Positions 35,356 to 44,365 of a stretch of 64,000 nt of DNA are shown here, piece by piece; position 1 is the stretch's first letter; every line of letters starts with the position of its first letter. The notes under the pieces were generated by a model, which worked only from the letters and a program-made list of their open reading frames with translations, was not told the DNA's origin and searched no databases. The translations under genes and the position numbers were made by a program. Source of the stretch: an uncultured Crocinitomix sp. (GTDB lineage Bacteria > Bacteroidota > Bacteroidia > Flavobacteriales_D > Crocinitomicaceae); NCBI GenBank assembly GCA_937136425.1, contig CAKZON010000068.1, positions 186,001 to 250,000 on the forward strand. The letters run 5' to 3'.

Positions 35356-35360
35356 AGCAC

Positions 35361-35385
35361 TATCTTATTTAAGCCCAATAAGATA
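35361..35385 (-). repeat. Hairpin between the two macroglobulin genes
   Basis: TATCTTATT (35361-35369) and AATAAGATA (35377-35385) form a perfect 9-bp stem with a 7-nt loop in the 48-bp intergenic gap. No T run follows, so it is more likely an mRNA-processing or attenuation element than a terminator. Confidence 0.5.
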
Positions 35386-35403
35386 AGCAATAATACGTAA
35401 TCC

Positions 35404-38400
35404 CTACTCCACAATCACACGAATTCCATCCGAATGTGAAGTGAATTCTGGCGCGTACATACATTGAATGGTTGTAATACCATTTGAGAAATCTCCTTTG
35501 TGTTGCACACGCAAGTCATATTCAAAAACGTAAGTTCCTTTTGGAATATAATCAAAGAAGAAATGCGTTGCAGCATCTTTGGTAGATTGGTAATAACCTA
35601 GCCCTTCTCTCCAACGGTAACGACTCAATACATCAATTGGTTCAAATCCAGATGCACGCATATCTTTCATGTGTACATATTCTAAATTTCGATCTGTACG
35701 TAATTCAACTCTTACACGCACTTTCTGCCCCACATTTAGCACATTTTTATCATTAATAGGTTTTAGTTGTTCTCCTTCGTTAGTTACCTCCACTAAAAAC
35801 AAATCCTTTTGCAATTTCAAGTTAGTCTCTGCAAAGGTGATTTTATCCAAATCCTCAAAATATTGCCAATAAGCAGCACCCCATGCCACCCCTTCATCAG
35901 ATTTTGACAAAGTGATATTTCCCATTTCAGGTTTAACCTGATCCGCCGCCCATGCAGTTTTAAAATAACCTGTTCCTGCCTGTGCTTTAACTTGATACGG
36001 ATCATTCTCATCAGGCGTGTCAAAATACTCAATCGTCTTACCGCCAACAGTTACCTCCACCATTTCATCAGAGGCCAGTAAATCGGTTCCTTTTAACAAT
36101 AAAGCATAAACTGCCTCAGTAGTTTGCTTCGTAGTTTTCCAATTGGTTGTTTGTTTTTCTTTTAGCAACCAAATCTTCAATTCTTCTACTACTTTTTGAT
36201 CATCTGCCACTTCATCAAACAACTCAATCATTAATGCTTGCGTTTCAACCGGCGCCTCGTACCAATAATAACCTACATAATAATCTTTCCAGTACATCCC
36301 AAATTCTTCGGTATTGATAGAACGATCTTTCAATGACTTTACAATATCCTGAGCGAGATTCGTCATCTCTTTATCTTCTCCTTCAATGCCAAAACGGTGA
36401 GCAGCTAACCCAATCATTCCTTCGGCATAAATATTAAACTCTAACCAAAATTTAACCGCCTGATCTTTATAATAACCCACGGCTTCTTTTGTTTGATTAT
36501 TCATGCCAATTTTAGGAAAGTACGAGCGCGCATACATATATTGAATTTGATTATAACCAATGTGTTGATTGGTTAAATAGTGTACATCCCATTTCTTTGC
36601 ACGTTCATAATCCTTTACAATTTCTCCGTCCAAATATTCCACGGCTTTTTTAATCATGCGCCATACTTTACCATCTTCACGAATATCTTTTATTCCTAAA
36701 TGGTCTAAGTGCCCCATTCCTGTAACAATATGTTGAGTGATATAGCGACTTTCAGGCATTCCTGGAAACCACGGCCATGCACCATTAGAAGATTGTGTTT
36801 TAATTGTCTTCCCTAATGCTTTATCCAATTCGCGCGACATGCGTTCCATATCTAAAAGCACAGCTAAATTTCGTTTACTTGCCTCTTCACTTTTCGCATC
36901 TAAAACCCACGGTGTTTCCTCTAAAATAACTGCCTTTAACTCTTGGTTTTTTTGCAAGTTAGAAAGGAATGCCTCTGGTGACTCTTCTCCCCATTTTTCA
37001 ATGATTTGTTTGATTTTAGGGTTTGAATTCATAATATGTGAAGCAATAGCATTTGAATAATAACGCGTAAATGTTTGCTCTGCACATTCATGCGGATACT
37101 CCATCATGTATGGCATAGCTTGCAACGCATACCAAGCTGGATTCGAAGTAAACTCAACCGTGTAACGGTGATGTTTTAATGTTTTACTTCCTCCAGACTT
37201 TGTCAATTTTTCAAAGTTGAAAGTCTTATCTTCTTTCCCTCGAATCGGTAGAGGCAATGATTCTGTTACCATCATTCTATTAGATAAAATTGGTAAGACA
37301 TTTTCCTCTCCATCAGAGAAATTCCCGGCTTGAGCAACAATTTTATATTTTACAGCGCTTTCTGTATACGGCACATTAATCGTCCAAGCAACTATTGTGC
37401 TTTTTCCCTTTTGTGCTGTAAAGCTTTGTGGGGCAGTTTCTAAATCAAAAGCTTGTCCAATTTCTTTTTCCGTAAACGGATCGTACAATACTAATTGGGC
37501 TTTTCCAGTTAAATCTTCTTCTGAAATATTTGAAATTTTAGCCGAAATAGTAATCACATCTCCCTCTCTTAAAAAACGAGGAGCATTAGGTACAACCATC
37601 AAATCTTTTTGTGTTACCACTTCTTCTGATATGGTTCCTATTTTTAGATCTTCTGTATGCGCTAATCCTAAGAAGCGCCATTTGGTTAATGATTCTGGAA
37701 TTGTAAACTTAATTTTCACATCTCCATTCTCATCTGTTGTTAATTGCGGATAGAAAAATGCCGTTTCATTAAAGTTTGCTCGTGCTTTGACATTTCCTAG
37801 GCCTGCTTCATTGCCGTCTGACTTTGATTCATCTGGTGATTTTAATAAATCATTTGACTTCTGGCTTTGCTGATTATTAGCCATATCCATTTCACCCGAT
37901 TCACCAAGTACTGCAGGTGCAGGAGCATCCATGTTCGCCTCTGCTCTTTCTGCCTTCTTATCTTTGTTTTTCCCACCTCTAAATGCACCTGATGATGAGA
38001 CAGTCTCAAGAACTACATCCTCCATTTCAACACCATCATAAAAATAACCATACACACGCCCATAATAATAGGACGACCATCCAAAGTATTTTAAAGCTGG
38101 GAAGTATCGATACGCACCTGATTTATAGGTATTCCAATAATAATTAACGTTAGATGCATTATTCATTCCCATTCCCCCAGGACCATTCCAGCCATGTCTA
38201 CCATAAAAGGACTGATAGATATTCATGTAAAATGAATTGGGTGTAAACAACTCGTCCAAACTGGCATCATACAAAGTCGCTAACAACTCGGCATTTTCCT
38301 TTTCCCCTAATTTATTTTTAACCGTCAATATCCACTCTTCATTTTCTCCTGGTAAAAGTTTGTTACGGAAAGTTGAAAAACTTAAATCCAACTGCTTATT

Positions 38401-41400
38401 TGTGTATGGAACAGTGATTGTAAATGATTGCGAAAAATGGCGATTGTTTTTTACCGCAGTAAAATGCACCGTAAAGTTTCCACGATAAGCTTCCTCAATT
38501 TTAAACTCAAGTTTACGTTGTTGTTTTGATAGTTTTATGCTTTTCGATTCAATTAACTTTCCATTTGCTTCTGTATCATAGCTCACAAGTACATCTGACT
38601 CAGCCGATCCTAATAGAATAGTAATGGTTTCACCAGGTTCCGCAGTAGTTTGTAGTGGTTTTAACCAAAGCACTTCATTACTTGGGGCTTTTTTGCTTTT
38701 TGGATTAAAGACAGTAAAATAATACACATCCTTTACTTCAATACCATTTTTATCTCTAGCTACTGCCTCGTATCTATAAACACCCGGCGCCCACTTTTTA
38801 TAATTATTAATTGCAACACTATCCGTTACCTCTGTATCAAAAGATTCTTCAAATGCAACTTTACTAACTTTCCAATTATATTGGTTGTTTTCATTGCCAT
38901 AAGCCTCTAGCGGATATAGCTTTTTAAATTCCTCAGGCGTCCAGTTTTTCATGTCTGGATTATTCCATAATCGGCTATAATATGGTTGATCAGGCACCTC
39001 TAATTTTTCAACACGAACTGTTCCTTTCGCCGTTATTTTTTGACCATTTAAATTGGTTGTGCTCACCCGCAAATAAAAGTCGGATGCATTGTTCATATCC
39101 GCACTAAAATTATTTCCTAATTGCAAACTTTGATATCCTACCTGAATAGAAGTTGAAGTTGAATGCGTTTCCCCATTAATATCCGTAACATCTACATAAA
39201 CTGTATAATTAAATATTGGTAATGTTTTTGGGTCTGACTCTTTATCTGGTATCGCTTTAAAAATAACGTTAAACTCACCATTATCATCTGTTACCAATGA
39301 TCCGTTTAAAACCTCTTTAGGCTCTATATGGGGTCTCCAACCCCACCAATATCCCCAAGAGTATTGAGTAGATCTGACTACTCTATATTTTACCTCTGCA
39401 CCGTCTATTTTATTGCCTGCAAATGCTTCTGCAACACCAGTCACCTTAATACTATCATTGACTTCAAACTCACCCTCAATAGGCTTCATTTCAATATTAA
39501 ACTTTGGTCGTTTATATTCTTCAACTCTGAAATAAGTTGAGCCGTAACCATTTGAAATTTGCATTTGGCCGGTTAACACGCCAAATGGTGCTGTAAATTT
39601 GCCTTCAAAGGATCCAAACTTGTTGCTTTTAACCGATACCTTCTCAACTTCTTGGCCATTTACATCATAGAATACAACTTGAGAAGATTTGTTCTTTAAT
39701 AACTTACGTTCTTTCCCGCTATAATCCATCATAATTCCTTTAAAGAAAATGGTTTGTCCAGGGCGGTATATTTTTCGATCCGTAAAAAATTTCGTTTCCA
39801 ATTTATTCACCGCATAATCATGCGATCTGTAGCCGTATATTCCTGTTTGAGGTTTATACTCCTCACCTTTATGCTTGATGGTTAAATGATAGTTAACATA
39901 ATTTTTATCAACTTTGAATTTAAATCGTCCATTCTCGTCTGTTCTGAAGTTACCTACCGATTTTTTGTCGTAACGGCGCAAAGTATAGTTGTATTTTTCA
40001 TACGCCACATGAACGCGTGCATCAACAAGCGGCATTCCTGTTGTACGGTTAGAAACCATTACTTGATTATAGTCTCCCATTTGGCGAGATTGGTAGGTTA
40101 TATTGCTCACCCATATTGGAATGAATGCATACCCTCCACTTTTATGGTCAAAACTTCCGTCTGATGAAACCACCAAATAATAAAACCCACTTTCTAGTTT
40201 AGGTAAATAGTGTTCAACACTATGTTTATTATAATCCTTTGGGTCTTTTAATTCAACCGATTTTTCATAAACTGCCTTTGCTTTTTTTAACTCGTGATAA
40301 AACTTGTCCCCACGATAACGTTCTTGGTTTCTTTTGTCAAAATCGAACGCCACTAGTTTAATATCTGCTCTATTGATGTTTTTATATTCTAATAAAAATT
40401 TAGATTCAATATTAGGAGCAATTACATTGCCTGCACTCAGACGAAGTTCCATCTGAGTAATTTGACTCATGAGCGCATCACAGTTTTGTGCCCCGTGTGC
40501 TCCTGGATATTTTTCTATAGTGTTTGCGCACATATCATACGCCACTTTTTTCTCCCACCTACTTGTTGTATCTCCTTCGTGGTTATATGTTCCTCCATTA
40601 TTAGAATGAACAAGTGCCATTTCATACCATGCTTCTGATGAATAATGGTATTTTTTATTTGCATTTGCTAAGCGTTCTATCCCTTGGTAAAACAGCTCTT
40701 CCTTATTTGGTAAAGTAGAATGCACGCGTGCAAATTGCAGCCTTTCCAACTCCAAATAAAATAGTGATTTTAGATTATTATTTCTGCTATGAAAATCTGT
40801 TAATGCATGTAACACTCGAACGCTTAAAAAGCGCGTGTTTAATGAGTCATGCGTAACTGCATTCATTTTTAAAAATGATGAAGTGCTATAAAAATAGGTA
40901 GGTGAATCCACCACAAATGTTTCAGCTGGTCCTGGGACACTAAAAGTGTTTGATTTAAAAAAATCTAATGCTCTATGCCCTAAAAAATCATATAATGTTG
41001 GACGGATAGAATTGTCATCATTGATTGTTGCAGAAGAAATAATTTCGGAAAATTCTGAAATTTTGGCCGTTTGCGAAACAGAAGCATTTTGCAACGACAT
41101 GGCATAATGATATCTAATTTTTACTGCTATTCGCTTTAAGTCCCACGTTCGAACATCTTTTAAATCTACATCAACAACAGCTGTTCTTTGGCTAAATTTC
41201 CAGCTATTTCCAGAATAATACCCCCAATAAACCTCTGCTAACAAAGAGTGTAAAATTTCTTTGGATGGAGAAGGTGCCTTCGCAATAAGATCTTCTAAAC
41301 GTGCAATACCTAATACATAGTCATCTTCTTCCAAATAGCTATTATACTTCAGTTCATACATGACTGACTTAATCACTTGGTTGTGCTCTTCCTCGGCTGA

Positions 41401-41598
41401 AGCCAAATCAAAAATCTGATGAACTTCTTCTAAAGCCATTCGATACAGCCCTTTTTGCTCTAATGAATCCACTTTTTTCCAAGATTGAGCGAACTCTGGA
41501 TATTTTTTTTCGTCTACTTTATACCTACTCGATATCAAGAATAAAGAAATCACAGAGATTGAAAAAGTAAAAAGTAACGTGCTGATCTGGCGTTTCAT
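35404..41598 (-). CDS. Bacterial alpha-2-macroglobulin family protein, exported
   Basis: 2064 residues. Unlike its neighbour it begins with an N-terminal hydrophobic helix (MKRQISTLLFTFSISVISLF, then LISSR). There is no lipobox and no clear cleavage site, so it may be anchored in the inner membrane facing the periplasm. Domain order matches the neighbour: helical N-terminal region, MG2-like FTDRKIYRPGQTIFFKG (near 609), a Gly/Tyr/acidic insert around residues 1140-1270 with YYWNTYKSGAYRYFP, FNETAFFYPQL (near 1279), and an intact thioester Cys1505-Ala-Glu-Gln1508 in PHECAEQTF. The C-terminal third is nearly identical to the neighbour; the N-terminal part is much more diverged. Likely periplasmic defence against host or competitor proteases. 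Confidence 0.92.
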   Translation of the reverse strand: MKRQISTLLFTFSISVISLFLISSRYKVDEKKYPEFAQSWKKVDSLEQKGLYRMALEEVHQIFDLASAEEEHNQVIKSVMYELKYNSYLEEDDYVLGIARLEDLIAKAPSPSKEILHSLLAEVYWGYYSGNSWKFSQRTAVVDVDLKDVRTWDLKRIAVKIRYHYAMSLQNASVSQTAKISEFSEIISSATINDDNSIRPTLYDFLGHRALDFFKSNTFSVPGPAETFVVDSPTYFYSTSSFLKMNAVTHDSLNTRFLSVRVLHALTDFHSRNNNLKSLFYLELERLQFARVHSTLPNKEELFYQGIERLANANKKYHYSSEAWYEMALVHSNNGGTYNHEGDTTSRWEKKVAYDMCANTIEKYPGAHGAQNCDALMSQITQMELRLSAGNVIAPNIESKFLLEYKNINRADIKLVAFDFDKRNQERYRGDKFYHELKKAKAVYEKSVELKDPKDYNKHSVEHYLPKLESGFYYLVVSSDGSFDHKSGGYAFIPIWVSNITYQSRQMGDYNQVMVSNRTTGMPLVDARVHVAYEKYNYTLRRYDKKSVGNFRTDENGRFKFKVDKNYVNYHLTIKHKGEEYKPQTGIYGYRSHDYAVNKLETKFFTDRKIYRPGQTIFFKGIMMDYSGKERKLLKNKSSQVVFYDVNGQEVEKVSVKSNKFGSFEGKFTAPFGVLTGQMQISNGYGSTYFRVEEYKRPKFNIEMKPIEGEFEVNDSIKVTGVAEAFAGNKIDGAEVKYRVVRSTQYSWGYWWGWRPHIEPKEVLNGSLVTDDNGEFNVIFKAIPDKESDPKTLPIFNYTVYVDVTDINGETHSTSTSIQVGYQSLQLGNNFSADMNNASDFYLRVSTTNLNGQKITAKGTVRVEKLEVPDQPYYSRLWNNPDMKNWTPEEFKKLYPLEAYGNENNQYNWKVSKVAFEESFDTEVTDSVAINNYKKWAPGVYRYEAVARDKNGIEVKDVYYFTVFNPKSKKAPSNEVLWLKPLQTTAEPGETITILLGSAESDVLVSYDTEANGKLIESKSIKLSKQQRKLEFKIEEAYRGNFTVHFTAVKNNRHFSQSFTITVPYTNKQLDLSFSTFRNKLLPGENEEWILTVKNKLGEKENAELLATLYDASLDELFTPNSFYMNIYQSFYGRHGWNGPGGMGMNNASNVNYYWNTYKSGAYRYFPALKYFGWSSYYYGRVYGYFYDGVEMEDVVLETVSSSGAFRGGKNKDKKAERAEANMDAPAPAVLGESGEMDMANNQQSQKSNDLLKSPDESKSDGNEAGLGNVKARANFNETAFFYPQLTTDENGDVKIKFTIPESLTKWRFLGLAHTEDLKIGTISEEVVTQKDLMVVPNAPRFLREGDVITISAKISNISEEDLTGKAQLVLYDPFTEKEIGQAFDLETAPQSFTAQKGKSTIVAWTINVPYTESAVKYKIVAQAGNFSDGEENVLPILSNRMMVTESLPLPIRGKEDKTFNFEKLTKSGGSKTLKHHRYTVEFTSNPAWYALQAMPYMMEYPHECAEQTFTRYYSNAIASHIMNSNPKIKQIIEKWGEESPEAFLSNLQKNQELKAVILEETPWVLDAKSEEASKRNLAVLLDMERMSRELDKALGKTIKTQSSNGAWPWFPGMPESRYITQHIVTGMGHLDHLGIKDIREDGKVWRMIKKAVEYLDGEIVKDYERAKKWDVHYLTNQHIGYNQIQYMYARSYFPKIGMNNQTKEAVGYYKDQAVKFWLEFNIYAEGMIGLAAHRFGIEGEDKEMTNLAQDIVKSLKDRSINTEEFGMYWKDYYVGYYWYEAPVETQALMIELFDEVADDQKVVEELKIWLLKEKQTTNWKTTKQTTEAVYALLLKGTDLLASDEMVEVTVGGKTIEYFDTPDENDPYQVKAQAGTGYFKTAWAADQVKPEMGNITLSKSDEGVAWGAAYWQYFEDLDKITFAETNLKLQKDLFLVEVTNEGEQLKPINDKNVLNVGQKVRVRVELRTDRNLEYVHMKDMRASGFEPIDVLSRYRWREGLGYYQSTKDAATHFFFDYIPKGTYVFEYDLRVQHKGDFSNGITTIQCMYAPEFTSHSDGIRVIVE

Positions 41599-41732
41599 GC
41601 TGTATAATGTTTATTGTGATTAAAGGTACAAATTTGTTCCCAAAAGGTTCATTTTACTTGTGTCGCTAGGTGTTTTGACTGATTTTTTCTACGAATTAAT
41701 TCACTAAACTTGTAGTACCAGCTACCACACGA

Positions 41733-41978
41733 ATGAAATTTGACACAAAAATATTACCTGTTTCGATTAATGATCTGAAAGACAAATATTTTGATAATCT
41801 TGAATTAACGCAAGAAGAAGAATTGGCTTTAAGGAATTTTGATCAGTATCGAATCAACCGATTGAATGAGACAAAATCTGATGCAGAATTTAAGTTATGT
41901 TACTTAAAAATTCAGGCTATGGCAAATTTATCTTCTTATCGATATTTTTTAAATATGGATTCTTTGCAGAGTTGCTAG
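41733..41978 (+). CDS. Small protein of unknown function
   Basis: 81 residues, cytoplasmic, charged and helical (LTQEEELALRNFDQYRINRL, then NETKSDAEFKLCYLKIQAMA). No signal peptide, membrane segment or family that I recognise. The ATG lies in a plausible position, and the frame has coding-like composition. It is divergent from the exported macroglobulin gene (134-bp gap). Confidence 0.55.
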   Translation: MKFDTKILPVSINDLKDKYFDNLELTQEEELALRNFDQYRINRLNETKSDAEFKLCYLKIQAMANLSSYRYFLNMDSLQSC

Positions 41979-42311
41979 CTAAGTATTCGAAATCAAAACT
42001 TACAAATTCATATTCACTTATAAGTAGTTTCATAAAATAGGTTGGGATAGTTTTTAGATAAACCAAATACAGCCTAATTTTCAACTACAGACGTTTTTTC
42101 ACCATTGAATCCACGATAGTGCTATCCGTAATAATGGATAACGACGTTAGTATTTCCACAATTTATAATTGGTCGATATTTCAAACTAATTAATGTTTTA
42201 CATTTCTATGCAAGCAGTGTCTGATAATACACACCATTAAGTACTTCAAAACGATTTTCATTGGGTTAATAATGTGTTATCCCAAATTTGTTTTGGGTAT
42301 TATTAGAAACT
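41979..42311. other. Intergenic stretch with no recognisable gene
   Basis: 333 bp of AT-rich DNA with no frame longer than about 60 codons. It lies between the small gene ending at 41978 and the T9SS-secreted protein ending at 42390, with the latter's terminator at its right edge. I see nothing else I can support. Confidence 0.5.
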
Positions 42312-42358
42312 AAAAAAACCCCACCTCATCACAGAAAAACTGAGATGAAATGGGGTTT
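42312..42358 (-). terminator. Strong intrinsic terminator of the T9SS-secreted protein
   Basis: On the minus strand a 19-bp imperfect stem (AAACCCCATTTCATCTCAG with its partner, several G-U pairs) has a 5-nt T-rich loop and is followed by a T tract. It starts about 30 bp past the stop at 42390. Its strength fits a very highly expressed gene. Confidence 0.85.
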
Positions 42359-42389
42359 AATATTATTAAAGGATGTTTACCCTAAGTGA

Positions 42390-44234
42390 CTACTTAGTGA
42401 TAACCATTCTTTTAGTTACTTTTTCAGCACCTACTGTGAATGTGTAGAAGTATACACCTTCAGCAAAATCATTAGCATCAACGTCTAATGTATAAGTACC
42501 AGCAGCTTGTGTTCCGTTATTGATTGATTTAACAACTTTTCCAGAAACATCAACAAACTCAACAGAAACAGCAGCAGCTTCGTTCAACTCATAGTTGATT
42601 ACTGAATTGTCACCGAATGGGTTTGGCATGTTTTGAGAAATTGCGAAGTTGTTTCCAGCTTCTTCTTCAAGACCAACATAGCTATTTAAATCAGCTCTTA
42701 CCATAATAGCAGATGGAGACTGTAAGAAGAAAGGATCAGAAGCACCAGAAGTGTATCCTAATACAGACTGCTCATCAACACCTTGTGCCATTCTGAATCT
42801 AGCTTCAGTTGCACCACCGTAGTGTCCAGCAAGAAGTAAGATTGATTGTCCAGCAGTTACTGAAACTGGTGTTTCAAAGATAACTTTGATTGGTCCACCA
42901 TTTTCTCCAGAAGTAATTTCGTGATCAGCAGTTTGGTCAGCATAAACAAATGCACCAGCACCAGCATCAAAAATCATTACTTGAGCAAAGATTAATTTCC
43001 CTACGTTAGAAGCATCAGAAGTAACAACGATATCAACAGCTCCGATTTCAGCGTCAGCAAAGAAATCCATTGTGTTACCAATTAATAAAGGAGCACCTGT
43101 GTTAGAAGTTACGTTTCCGATAGAAGAACCACCGATTCCGTTATCTCTAGCATACATAAACTCGTTACGTTGGATAGTACCAGCATCAATTGTAGTATCA
43201 TTTACAGTTTCTTCTTCAGCATCATCAGAATCAAACCAGTAAGTTACATTGTAATCACCAGTAGCAGTTGGAGTTAAAGTAGTAGTACAAGAAACTGAAT
43301 CACTTGCTCCTACAGGAAGATCAGCACCAGCTGAAGTACCAGAGTAAGTACCAGCACCAACAACTTCAACATTTAATTTAGCGTTAACTTGAGTAACACC
43401 ACCTAAGTTTTGAACTTTACCAGCAAATTCGATCTCAGTTACTTGAGAATCTGGAATTTGGTAGTATTCCATACCGTTTTCCATATAAACTCCAACACCT
43501 GATCTGTGGTAAGAAGCAGTAATTTCTACATCATAATCCCAAGCTTCTTTCACTTTGAAATCATCAACCATAAATCCATATCCAGCACCGAAATCAGGAT
43601 CAGCTCCTAGCTCAGAAAATCTGAAACGAACTTCAACAGCAGCTTCACCAGCAGCAACAGAAGTAATATCTCTTAAGATAACTTCTTGTCTTGTTGGATC
43701 ATTTGTTGGCATATCAGCAAATAATTCGTAAGATGTGAAAGTTCCCCATCCGTCATTAGATACTTCAACAAATACTTGGTCAGTATTAAACGCTCTATAA
43801 GCAGCGAAAAATTCTAACGTTACAGCAGTTGCACCAGAACAATCAATTGTAGAACCGTAAGTAACAGTTGCATCAATTGCTTCAACAGTTCCTGCTAACA
43901 AATACTGAACAGCATTAAAAGAGAAAAATCCGTTTGCATTTGTAGGAGATGCCATTACATCAACATAATCAACTAAATCACCAGGAGTAGTCAAGCTATA
44001 TTCCCATTCAGGAGTTGTTCCACCTTCAGTCCCCATAACCCAGTTAGCTTCATCACTACAGTCATCAGAAACGATAATATCTCCAGGAGCTCTATCGTCA
44101 CCAACAAGACCAATAGTTCTTGTAGTAGCATCTTGCTTTTCAAATGGCAAATATGCTCTTTCGGAATCAACCTGCGCATTAGCAGCTCCAGCTGCTAAGA
44201 TTACACCTGAAACCAGTAAGTAAACCTTTTTCAT
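42390..44234 (-). CDS. T9SS type A secreted protein, paralogue A
   Basis: 614 residues. Signal peptide MKKVYLLVSGVILAAGAANA, then beta-sandwich regions with a concanavalin-like stretch (VTLEFFAAYRAFNTDQVFVE, VDDFKVKEAWDYDVEITAS). The C-terminal type A sorting domain runs from NMPNPFGDNSVINYEL to GVYFYTFTVGAEKVTKRMV and ends ITK. It is secreted to the cell surface through T9SS. Arginines in the stretches I checked are AGA, which suggests strong expression. It has a TATATTTA -7 element (44259-44266) about 25 bp upstream and strong terminators on both sides. The function is unknown. The adjacent gene is a paralogue. Confidence 0.88.
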   Translation of the reverse strand: MKKVYLLVSGVILAAGAANAQVDSERAYLPFEKQDATTRTIGLVGDDRAPGDIIVSDDCSDEANWVMGTEGGTTPEWEYSLTTPGDLVDYVDVMASPTNANGFFSFNAVQYLLAGTVEAIDATVTYGSTIDCSGATAVTLEFFAAYRAFNTDQVFVEVSNDGWGTFTSYELFADMPTNDPTRQEVILRDITSVAAGEAAVEVRFRFSELGADPDFGAGYGFMVDDFKVKEAWDYDVEITASYHRSGVGVYMENGMEYYQIPDSQVTEIEFAGKVQNLGGVTQVNAKLNVEVVGAGTYSGTSAGADLPVGASDSVSCTTTLTPTATGDYNVTYWFDSDDAEEETVNDTTIDAGTIQRNEFMYARDNGIGGSSIGNVTSNTGAPLLIGNTMDFFADAEIGAVDIVVTSDASNVGKLIFAQVMIFDAGAGAFVYADQTADHEITSGENGGPIKVIFETPVSVTAGQSILLLAGHYGGATEARFRMAQGVDEQSVLGYTSGASDPFFLQSPSAIMVRADLNSYVGLEEEAGNNFAISQNMPNPFGDNSVINYELNEAAAVSVEFVDVSGKVVKSINNGTQAAGTYTLDVDANDFAEGVYFYTFTVGAEKVTKRMVITK

Positions 44235-44268
44235 TATTTCTATTTTTAAATTTGAGTGTAAATATACG

Positions 44269-44315
44269 AAAAAAAAACAGCTTTATCTATCATTGTCGCT
44301 AAGACAAAGCTGTTT
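44269..44315 (-). terminator. Terminator between the two T9SS-secreted paralogues
   Basis: AAACAGCTTT (44275-44284) pairs with AAAGCTGTTT (44306-44315), with a further GTC/GAC pairing inside the loop, and a run of nine T follows on the minus strand. It lies about 50 bp past the stop at 44366 and just before the promoter of the downstream paralogue. Confidence 0.85.
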
Positions 44316-44365
44316 ATTGGAAAAAAATGTGCTATCATTTTAATCCTATCCGTTCGAATTATAAA

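Noticed and set aside
35356..35403. Missing signal peptide of the 1992-residue macroglobulin
   Set aside because: The hydrophobic in-frame codons (LRIIAYLIGLK) are followed by TAA and have no start codon, so I did not extend the gene; I report it as an oddity.
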